Assembly: GCA_024336345.1 (NCBI GenBank)
Contig: JANFOG010000003.1
Location: 3,168,501-3,232,500 of the forward strand
Direction: 5' to 3'
DNA: 64,000 bases
From: Mariannaea sp. PMI_226
Taxonomy: Eukaryota > Ascomycota > Sordariomycetes > Hypocreales > Nectriaceae
The notes beneath the pieces were generated by a model. The model worked only from the letters and a program-made list of their open reading frames with translations, was not told the DNA's origin and made no database searches. Position numbers and translations under genes: made by a program. Below are positions 34,327-44,317 of the stretch, in pieces (position 1 is the first letter of the stretch; each line of letters begins with the position of its first letter).

Positions 34327-35387
34327 ATTCGCTCCTACAATAGCTCCTTTTATATTTATTCATTTTCAACGTAGACGGCAGCTGGCTTATTTTGCAACAA
34401 GTCTAGCTATACCTCGAATTTGCATTTGTGTGGCGTTAGGTCGAAGGTCGGTTGTTGGTAAACCTCCCTTTCGAATATCCTGAAGACGCTGGTCAGGCAC
34501 AATTATAGCATTCTTATAAAATCATGATGGAAAAGAACTTGAGTTCCTTGACGCAAAAACTCCTTGGATATCTCTACTCTCTTGTGAGCCCTCTACATGA
34601 GATTGAAGTGAAATCAAGAGTCAGGCTTGGTAACTTGGAAACTTAACTACCCTAGACAAAATTACACTTACTACCGAGGTTAATACTCTCCTGTCCACAA
34701 TAGCCTTAGGAAGAACAGTTTCTATAGCCATAAATCCCTTTGGGACTCTAAATACAATGAATTGATACCGAAAAAGTAGGGGACAGTGCTTCACATCCGT
34801 TACTGTTCACCGCAAACGAGGAGGTTGATATGGTCAGACGAATCTTCACTCTCCGTGCTTCTCTTGAACAGCAACAAGATGACGCATTAATTTTAATATA
34901 CCAGCCAGGATACAAACGAAAGATCAATACTCGGCTCTCCTGGACGTGGCCACATCGCCCTGTGACAAGGTGAACGAGGGCCTGTTTAGCTTCCTTCCCC
35001 CACGCGTTCTCACGGGTCCTGGCACTCTGAATAACCCTCAAATGAATCAATGATATGACACTCCGTAAATGAAGCGAATAGGAACCCGATAATGGCCAGG
35101 GTATCTAGTTCTATTCATGTGCGTCTGTGTGAAGGTACAAGGCGGAGTGCCAATAGTTTTATACATGACGGAAGTCAGGGCCGCAGTGCCGGGACTCCAG
35201 TTCAAACAGGGAAGCCAGCAGCATCGGAGCAGCGGGAGAACTTTCAATCAAGCAGCAATATCCAAGATGTTTTGCAGCCTTCTCGGACTTGACAACCGGT
35301 ATTGTTGGTAAAAGGTCCTTGGGGGAGGGGGGGCTTGTCTCGTCTCCACGGGGATTTTGGTGGTTCTTCCCCTCATTCATCCATGGG

Positions 35388-35395
35388 TATAAAAA
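35388..35395 (+). promoter_or_regulatory. TATA box upstream of GNAT gene
   Basis: TATAAAAA in the context GGGTATAAAAACCC, 129-136 bases before the start codon at 35524; suited to be the core promoter. Confidence 0.5.
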
Positions 35396-35523
35396 CCCAG
35401 CTTGCCTATCTTGTGAACTTTTTTTTAGCAAATCTACTTCCTAAATGCAACACGAATTTAGAGAGAAGACATACTAGTACAGGCAAAAAGAAGAATCATC
35501 TGATAGAGAGAACTAGAGTCATA

Positions 35524-36332
35524 ATGGCCTTCATTCGACTTTACGAGAAAGGCGACTTCGAGGCGATGGCGCACATAGTAAGTAGCCCCTCATTCATGGC
35601 CCCATAACGCCCATGTCTGCCTATACCGTTCGAACAAAGACTCACCTTACCACTCAGTGTCGCGAAACCCTCAACCCAGGACTCGCCTCATCCCCTGAAG
35701 GATGGGTTCTGGCTCCTTACCTCTGGACTCACCAGTACACCCACCTCTTCCCCTCGGCATGCTTCGTCCTTGATGACGGCGCCGGCACGGCCGTGGGCTA
35801 CTGCATCGGCTGCCCGGACGTGGCCGCTTTCGTCACCGAGTATCCCTCGTACACCGCAGCCGTGCTGGATAAGTCGGCCGAGGTCCAGGAGCTCCGGTTC
35901 CGCGGCGACCACGACCCACTCGCCCCGGCGGCGGCGGAGGAGCCGTGGGCCACCGCGGACGGCTCCGTGAACGCTGCTTGCCTGATCCAGCTGGCATACG
36001 ACCCGGACCGGCTTCTTTCCGTCTCGCCTGCTGTTGCGGCCAGATTCCCTGCTACGCTGCACATTGACCTGCTGGAGCCGTGGCAGCGCAAGGGATGGGG
36101 TAGCAAGTTGCTTGAGCGCACCGTGGGGGCTCTGAGCCAGCATCAGCAGCAGCAGCAGCAACAGAAGCAGCAAGTCGGAGGAGAAGGACGCGCAGGAGGT
36201 GGTGTATGGGTTGGCGTGGCAGCGGACAATGCAAAAGTGGTGCCGTTCTACGAGCGCATGGGATTTCGGCCGGGGGAGGACAACGTCAACAAAGGAGCGA
36301 TTCTGCTAGTGAGGGAATTTCCCAGAGCATAA
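35524..36332 (+). CDS. GNAT family N-acetyltransferase
   Basis: Two exons, 35524-35577 and 35658-36332, encode 242 residues. The first exon gives MAFIRLYEKGDFEAMAHI, beta1 of a GNAT fold, joined in phase 0 to CRETLNPGLASS. The acetyl-CoA pyrophosphate loop is in EPWQRKGWGSKLLE (Q/R-x-x-G-x-G/A type). The C-terminal GVAADNAKVVPFYERMGFRP is the usual GNAT motif B region. The substrate is unknown; the long insert around residues 90-140 resembles eukaryotic acetyltransferases fused to or related to O-GlcNAcase, but this is only an impression. A Gln tract (HQQQQQQQKQQ) sits between the two motifs. The gene is notably GC-rich compared with its AT-rich surroundings. Confidence 0.82.
36141..36173 (+). 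repeat. CAG-type microsatellite coding for Gln
   Basis: Mostly CAG codons within the GNAT gene, encoding a run of about ten Gln broken by one Lys. Confidence 0.8.
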
Positions 36333-37867
36333 GTGAGCGGGAAAGCTCGGAGGGCAGCATAGTGAATGAGGATTTTTTGACACAAACCGACCCATCGACG
36401 TGAGATGAAGGGAAAGTGGTGGAAGGGTTGTTGACCGCTTTACGCAGTTGCATCGTACATAGAGAGATCAAGGTCACAATCCAAATATTTCCCTCTTCCG
36501 TTGTCGGAAGATAGAATAGGACAACAGAGGTGGGCTTTGTGTGCCGCACCCCCCCTTCCCATCCTGCCTCTCCATGTAAGAGCGATATTTGACGCAACGT
36601 GGTGATGAGACTCCTGCATGAAAAAAAAACATCAGACAGTTGCGTGGAGTTTCCTAATCTGGGTGTGTGCTCAGTTCCGGTATCCTGGCGGTCGGTAAGC
36701 TAAACAAGTCATGGCAGGATACAGGACGTTGCCTGGCCGGGTACGTGTGCCTTGATGAAAGCGAAGACGAATACTCTTTCGGACTTTAATATCCATATCC
36801 ACCGCCGCATTGGAAGAAACAGAACGCAACACATCCATGTAACGTGTGTTGTAAGATGAATCCACTCCTGTTCACATAGTCAGCCTAAATTTTGCGCAAA
36901 GTATTGCGAAGGATCACCACCAACAATCACGAGAGTCTTTGGGGTCTAGGTCAATCAAACTTGGTTTTGTTGTCAACAGAGATGAATTTTTGACCTGAGC
37001 CTCGACGGTTATTTCTAGCACAAGTTATCCTAGTTGAGACAAGTACGGGTATCATATCAATCCTTCGCGCAACCAAAAACGCAGCCCAGACATGGAAAAA
37101 GAACACATAACGCCTTTCTCCCTTCCCCGCTCCCCTGCGAAACTTCCTTGGTGCTTTTTGCCTCCATGTTTCCTTTGTATGTCTCTCAAACTTGAAGTGT
37201 TGCCGCGCCTGATGAGTCGCAAATATCATGCCCCTGCTTGCCTTCCACCCAGCCGAACCAGCTTTCCCAGAGGTAACCGAAAAAAAAGCACGCCAACCGA
37301 GTTGAATGTTACAATACACAAATAGGACGTTGATAATTTCCTTCTTCCCAATTTTTTTTCGGGGTTGTATTTTGAACAGATGTCATTCATCCTGGGGTTA
37401 CAAAGAATAGCGAGACAGAAATTCGTTCAGTTTCAATCCATTGCGTTAGTGCGAGTGTAACAAGGCGACGCCGACTCCGGAACGAAGAAGAATGAGGCAG
37501 GGTATCCAGCGAAAAATAGATGAAAAATAAAGTGGTTAAAGCAGACAAAATCCAGAGCGCAGGGCAATAAGAGGAGAATGCTGAAAAGACAGCGGAGGTT
37601 AAGATGAAAAATTGCTTGGGTCATTTCGTTCAGATCATCATGAGTCTCGGTATCATGGGGGACCCTCCAGGGGACACGCATTAATAGGGATGCTGTCGCC
37701 GTCTGGACGCTTTATGAATGGAGTTTTGTGTTGAAGAGATATAGTCTGGCACCTATAGGTATCTCCTATTAGACTCTGGGACGTGAACAAAAGGTGTGTA
37801 ACTCATTGGCGAGAGTGCATACCGGTGACAGCAGCCGGAGGAGAGTCCTCGAGCGAGTGTAAGCCAT
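36333..37867. other. intergenic
   Basis: About 1.5 kb between the GNAT gene and the microprotein gene (convergent). No gene or RNA gene is recognised. Confidence 0.45.
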
Positions 37868-37972
37868 TTAGCACACAGGACAGTTGGCGCACTGCTTATG
37901 ACCACAGGCGGTGCAGGTGGTGCTGATGACAATCATGCCTCCGCACTGGCAGCAGTACTCGTAGGCAGGCAT
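37868..37972 (-). CDS. 34-residue Cys-rich zinc-ribbon-like microprotein
   Basis: A short gene: ATG at 37972-37970, TAA at 37870-37868, 34 residues. It starts MPAYEYCCQCGGMI, continues with a short Ile/Ser/Thr linker, and ends CTACGHKQCANCPVC. Eight cysteines and one histidine are arranged as CCxC, then CxxCGHxxCxxCxxC, a dense zinc-ribbon pattern. A similar C-terminal ribbon (C-C-x-C-G ... C-x-x-C-x-H-x-x-C) is common at the end of larger fungal proteins; here it would stand alone. The context of the ATG (A at -3) and a CA-rich, intron-free leader upstream support translation. It is below the size limits of most gene finders. Function unknown. Confidence 0.55.
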   Translation of the reverse strand: MPAYEYCCQCGGMIVISTTCTACGHKQCANCPVC

Positions 37973-38265
37973 AATGTATGAGTTTTGTGGTAGGAGTGGT
38001 TGTGGTGGTGGTGATGGTGGTGTTGCTTTTGAAGTGAAGTTCGAAGCGTGAACGTTTGTTTTGTTCTTTGTGGTTGAAGTAAAGAGTTGATGATGATGGG
38101 AGTAAGAAGGGAAAGAAAGAAAATTTCTGGAGGAGAAAGGAGGAAAACGAAGAGTCTAAATAGTCGTGGACTGAGGAGGACAAGAAAGCGGGAGAGGACC
38201 AGGAGACCAGGAGACAAGAGACAGAGACGGAGATAGAGAGAGGCTCGAAGAAGGATGTATTGGAA

Positions 38266-38277
38266 GGGGGGGGGGGG
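38266..38277. repeat. poly-G tract
   Basis: Twelve consecutive G residues on the plus strand in non-coding DNA. Confidence 0.8.
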
Positions 38278-41200
38278 CGTGTGGCAGCGGCTGTGGAGCC
38301 AACCTTAGTAGCCTTAGCTTTTGAGGTTCAACGGACGGGAGCTTCATGGACGAGGGAGGGATGGATGGATGGAGCTTGAGCATGGATGGCCTGCAGCTAG
38401 GTGGACTAACTTGCATCCTGTAGACAAACAGCAGACTACGAAAGTTGGCGGCCCCGGCACTGGGAATGTAAAACCGGCGGGGGGGAGGGGATGGGAGGTG
38501 GGAGGCGAATGGGGCGGAAAAAGGTGTGTGGTGGTGATCTCACTTACACAAAAGAAAAGGATAAGCTGAGGCGGCTGCTATGTTGGTGCGAGGCGTGTTT
38601 AGTCTACTTGATCCATACGCACAGTCAGTAGTGCAACAGCAGTACCTGTAAGGGAGTGAGCGAGTGAATGAGTGGGTGGTGTCTTGTCTCGCCTGTCTCC
38701 GTTGAAACAGCTTGAATCCTATAGGCTCAGACGGGAGGCGAAGAGATGTTAAACGTACGTATTTCTTTTACATGTTGTTTTCGCTCCATTTTCCATGCCA
38801 GCCGCCAGTTGCCAGCATACCTCCCCCCCCGTCCCTTTACACTGCATTGCTTATGCTGTCAAACGCTGTCACTCTGCCTCAACCTTGTGTGTTTGTCCCT
38901 ACATTGATTTTTTGAATGCAGGCGTGAGCTGAATCTCGATGTGACAGGATCATTTGTACTTCTCGTGCCTGGACCCTTTTCCCATCCACCTCTGTTTTCG
39001 TCCTCCTCTCCACCAATAATTGGGCGGCTTCATGCCTTGATTTTTTTTCTTTTTTGGTGACCAATTTCATGAGAGAGAATCATGGTCATTTTTGTGCAAC
39101 CTGGGCTGCAATGTAGTTAACCCTGGTCCCTTGTAGTGCTGCGTCCTGTTCCCTGCACGTCGGCGTCACAGTGGAGTTGCGAGAAATAAAATGGCGGACA
39201 GGGCTCCCAAATTCCCGAAATTCACCCCACCCCTCTAGGCAGGGGTTTATATGTAACTTCGTGCGTGGGAGTGGGAGAGGCTCTTCTTGGGTGGGCAGAA
39301 GAAAAGGCCCGAGGGGGAACATGCAAGACCGAGCAAGAGGGTCGAAACTCCGAGGGAAGTGTCGTGACCGGATGATAGAAACAGGCAACCAACGGAAAGG
39401 GGAAAACAGAAAAGAGGGAAGGGGATAATTAATTGTTGATCAAGATTAGTGCCTTCATCTCCCAGACTCATGATCCGTCATGTTGCACAAAGATGCTCCC
39501 CCCCAGATTCGAATATTTTCAATCCTCATTCCTCCTCCCCACCAACCACCTGGGTGCTGGATGCTGGACGTTGATGAATGCTACCACATGCTGTAACCCT
39601 CAAGAGGACAGAAAGAGTTGAGATGTGGCCTTCATCCAATCCACTCTCTCCCTTTCTGTAAACATACATACGCTATTGTCTGTTTTGTTCGGTATCCGGC
39701 TTCCGAATGTTCTAAATGTCCGTTTCTTGATACATTATCCATGCATCCTCAAGCGCTTGGGATGCTCAGAAGATATAGAACAAAAACATGTGGTGCTCAT
39801 CGTAGAAACCCCCCGTGCCTTCATTCATTCGTTGATTTTCCTTCATCTTCTTGGAGCCACCCCTCCACCCATCCTTGATCCCGTCTCCATCAATTTCCCC
39901 ATCTGTCTTTCTTCATACTGTCCCAACCGACAATGGCGCGGATAAAAAGACACACAAAGCTTACCTGCCCCTCCTCCATTGGAGCGGACAGAACCAGCGA
40001 CGGGGGAGAACGAAGTGGGAGTGAGAGAACCAGAAACTACCAGGCAAGCTAGTCTGCAGACAGGCCTAGATTCCACGCCACATCCCAACCCTGGTCAGCA
40101 TTTGCGGGGTAGTCCCAAAGTCAAGACCCAAAGGCAGCTCTGTTCCCACCCTCCATTTTCGCAGTCTAGCCATGGGATTGGTCGCCACGCTAAGAAGCCT
40201 CAACTTGGACCTTCGCGGGATGACGCATTTCTGTCGGTAATGGAGCACCGCGCGTGCAGTAGATGCCAAGGGCTCACAGGTCGCCAACGAATCGGATTCA
40301 ACCAGTTGGACTTAAACGAACCGTCTCCAAGGGTCCTTGCCCTTCTTCCTTTTCCTTCTGCCTTTTGAGTTGGGACTTCCATCTCCTCTTTTGTGCGTTT
40401 GCTCGTGTTTGAGTTGACCACCCCACGTTGGGAGGTTGAAAAAAAGGAAGAAGAGGCCGCTAGTAATGCAAGCCTTTCTGCCAACCTCTGCGAGAGGAAG
40501 GGCATGAAATCCACTCCCACCCTCCGAGCGGAGGCTAGGAGGAAAGGGAGCTAGAGCTAGTTGTTTCGTGCATTCAGCTCATTAGGAAACAGTATGGGGT
40601 AAACAATTTGCTTTCGATATCTCTCGCCTCTCATCGTCAAGCCTGCAATCAAACGCGAGTTTGACGAGTCAAAGTTGTCTTGCCCCTCGGAGCAACCCGG
40701 CAATAGTAGAATATTTCCGGTTTTCTTTCTTCTTTACAACTATGTGTCTCGCACTGAAGGGGTGAAAAAGAAAACGAAACCCAACTTTTTTCCGGATCAG
40801 CCGGGCGATTCTGTCCCAGCTGTACCGACATGGAGGCATTTGGTTTATTCTTTCTTGTGGGAGGCTTACACGTGGATGCGACGATACGCGCGCAAGTGGT
40901 GAGACGGTGGGAATCACTACGCGCGCCGGCTCAGCACACCTGATCAGTGATGATGCTGGTGCTGGTCTAGTAAATCTTCTACCTGCTCACTCTCTGTACG
41001 CTGACTCAAGCTTAAAAGCAAAATCATGGCTGAGTAAAGCATACGGCGATTTGAAAGAGCGAGTGGGTGACTAAGTGGGCGGTAGGACTCAAGACACAGG
41101 TTGTTTGAGGCGAGTAGCCCAAATCCGTCGTCCGACGACACCACCACCTTGGTATGCGCACACTCTCTCGTCCTGGCGTGGTTTGCAACGACGGGCGCAT

Positions 41201-43488
41201 TGGATGATTATTTGCCCATGTTCCTATTCTCCCCAGAAAAATGACAACACCCTCGAAAAGTAGCAGTGGAGAGTCAACGAGGGCGCGAGAGTTGCCAGTC
41301 AGATCTGCGCCCATCCCGACCACTCGTCGACTTGTCTGTGTTCCCATTTGCATTCCCCAGACACTACTAAAAGGCTCTCTTGCCAAACAAGAAGCCATTC
41401 GTCATCGCGTTTGCTTTGTCCTCTTATTGGTCTGGTCTTTTATGCGCCGTCCTTGTGCGAAATGTAACAGCCGATCAAACACTGGTGAACCCGAAGCGTT
41501 GGCAGTGGCGAGTACTTCGACGTCGAGGGGTCTATGGGAGCTCCCAGAGCACAGAGCACAGACCACGGGGTCCGGCGTGATCCGTGTGGGCTTGAACATC
41601 TTACATAGCCAACCAAGCTGGACCATGGCGCACCTTAGCGGCTACCGGGCTCAACATATTGCGAAGCTTGGACTGCAGTGATGTAAGGAACGGTATCCGT
41701 TCAGGCGTTTCTTACAGTAATGTTAGATTGATCTTAGCCCTCTTCCAACCTGTTGGTTTGTGGGTTGTGGTGTTGGGGCCATTTCTGATCGAGATGGTGG
41801 TCCTCTTTTTTAGAACTGTTGTCCTTTCCATTTTGCTAGCAACCCTTGCAGCCAAGTCCAATGAGCTAGCGCTGGGCTGGTCAACGCCAACGGGTGACAA
41901 CCTGTCATGGCCTGCGCTCCTCCCAGGTGCGCCCCCGGATAGTGTAAGCTTTGGGAATCTTTTGGTCGATCTGGGATCTGTACCAAGAAGGTGGCAAAGT
42001 GATGAACAGCAATAGATATCTTAGTTGGTTGGACCCTTGATCGTCGAGAGTGGCAAGATTCGTGTCACAGCCGGGTTCACCCGATCATCTCAGGATGTGT
42101 TGTCTATAGGATAGAATCGTAAACTGGAGAGGATAGCATTTCCGTCCTAGGCAGTGATGCCATCCGGGTCGATCCAACACGTATTCAAGCTTTTCTCTCA
42201 CATGTGGTCTCTTGCAGCACACTCCAGTACAGTATAGATGGGCCGATTCCAACTTAGCTCCCTGGAGGCTTGAGTACGGTTGGTATTGAACTGCGGGGAT
42301 GGGTTCCCTTTCCTGCTTGGAGTCATTCTCCGGGTCAGAGCCGTGCAGTTACGCGCGCCCATGTCAGGGTTGACGACAGAAGACGGCGCCTTGGGATGGC
42401 TCCCCCAACTTTCTCCCCTTTCCTATCCTGTCTGCCACATACCTTTGACCTTGCACATTTCGCTTACGGTGCCATGTGTTTGCTGGACTGGATTGAGCTA
42501 AATGGGAATTGCACTTGTCGATCAATATATGTGATCTAGCACTAATTTTGGCAAAGCAGACTCCAGGCCAAGGTGAGATGCATGCGAATGACGTCGGGCT
42601 ACGTGAGATGTGCAACTTGAGAGAATGCGGGTGAAGGTATTTTGGATGATCGTCGCTCACCTGGTTGGTTTTTTGGGCGTGGGGTAAAAAGCAGAAGGTG
42701 CTATTGGTCGATGCTGCTGTCGTAGACTTCAGATTGCCGGCTTAGGTAAGAAAAGTAAGTGCACCGTAAGTTGTGGCTACCAAGGTACGTAGTATCAACA
42801 TCGTGTCCTGAACACCGGTGTGTACCATAGTGCCTCAATAACACGCAAATCATATCATTGATTTGTGAACAAGTTAGAATCGAGGGAATCCTTGTGCTTG
42901 ACTTGTGGTTGACGTGTGCTTGTTTGTCATCACAACTCAGGTGACATGCTTCGACCTGCTTCGTACCTACCTAGGCAGCAGCAAAGCCCTCCTCTCCACT
43001 GAAGGCAGTCGGACTACTCCTCAGCATACGTAGGATGTGGTCCAAACAAGACCGAAAAGGGGGCAAAATACGACGGGAGAAATAAGAAAAAGAAGACAAA
43101 AAAAAACAAACACGATAAACTTGGCCTCTTGATGGTAACTACATTTTTCCTGCAATGGGAACAAGGCATCCCTTGTGTTCTCGCGATTGGTCTCCAAAGC
43201 GACGTGGCGTGAGACGTAGTGATGCACAGCCGCATCTTTTAGCCCTGGTGACTGCCCCGTTGTCTGCCAACTGTTCTGCCTTGCGCCAGGCACCCGGATA
43301 CACCAGTACCGAGTAGTCAAGGTAGCATGGGAAAGGGTGAATCGTGCTGCTGGCGCTTCTGCCTTGGCCAGTTTCGTCATGCCAGCCACGACGACAAGCC
43401 ATGAAGTGCTGCGTCTCGCACAACCAATGCGAGAATCTCACCAATCTTTTCACTGCCCATCCATCGTCAAATTGAACAATTCTCACAA

Positions 43489-43518
43489 GGGATAGCCCTT
43501 CTTGGGATAGCCCTTCTT
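43489..43518. repeat. 15-bp tandem duplication
   Basis: GGGATAGCCCTTCTT occurs twice in perfect tandem in non-coding DNA. Confidence 0.85.
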
Positions 43519-44317
43519 CATGCCCATCATCGGATCTGACACGGGAAAATGGAAAACGCACGATGAGCCTCACCCGGACACGTACTTAGCCGGTTTCCCC
43601 CAGATTCTTCCTCTCCCATAACGTCCCTCCGTCTGACAATCGAATCGGACGGTGGCGCAAGGCATCCATCTCGGGACAGATAAAGTCCTACAAGTGGAAA
43701 CGTACTAGGAAACGTAGTCATGGCCCTTTGGTGAGTCGTGATTGCATTGGGTTGCATAGTAGGCTGAAATGGCGGAAAGACACTTCACCATCCGGTGACC
43801 TTGCGACTCATCGGGGACTCTGCCTTGGCCCCCAACGCCATGAACTATCTCAAGCGGGAATAATTGAAAATCAACTTGTATACTCCATTCGTCTCACAGC
43901 TAAAAACATGCGTACCTAATCGGAGTTTCTTCAAAAGCCTAGCTTTAGACGCCGCTTGTCGATCGATTCATTCTCAATTGTGAAACTTTTAAAAACAACG
44001 GAACTCTGCCTTACCGTTGCCCATCCATCACTGATTTATTGTCCTTCCTGTCTTGGTACCTTGCTGTCGTTCCATCGGTATAATATTGGTGCCTACTATA
44101 GTCTACCCCCAATCATGGTCAGTCGAAACCACTGAGCTTCACAATTCTAGCACTACATAAAAAGCACATCCACGACCCTGAACTTTGAAAAAACACTTAG
44201 AGGGGACCTCCATCTCACTAACACACGCACAAATCACAGAGGATCTCAATCTGGCCTACCAGCTCCAAGTCGGACAAGAGTGGCAAAGAAGATAAAGAAA
44301 CGGACTCCGACACCGAC

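Larger units (their letters stand above)
32737..35523. other. 2.8-kb intergenic region
   Basis: No complete gene is supported. 33900-34750 is AT-rich, with one coding-like fragment at about 34156-34326 listed separately. The right end (35380-35523) is the promoter and leader of the GNAT gene. Confidence 0.45.
37973..44317. other. 6.3-kb gene-poor region
   Basis: No gene is supported on either strand. The DNA carries many C- and T-rich tracts, a 12-base G run (38266-38277), and short unrelated open frames of at most 150 codons. The left 500 bases are the leader and promoter of the microprotein gene. The right end includes a probable intron acceptor (44239) before the VWA-Vint gene. The rest may be long regulatory DNA or non-coding transcripts. 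Confidence 0.45.

Noticed and set aside
34748..35050. 100-codon minus-strand open frame
   Set aside because: No recognisable motif and no neighbouring exon; probably chance.
41241..41681. 146-codon open frame with ATG in the 38-44 kb interval
   Set aside because: No domain, no splice partners, and mixed composition; not distinguishable from chance.
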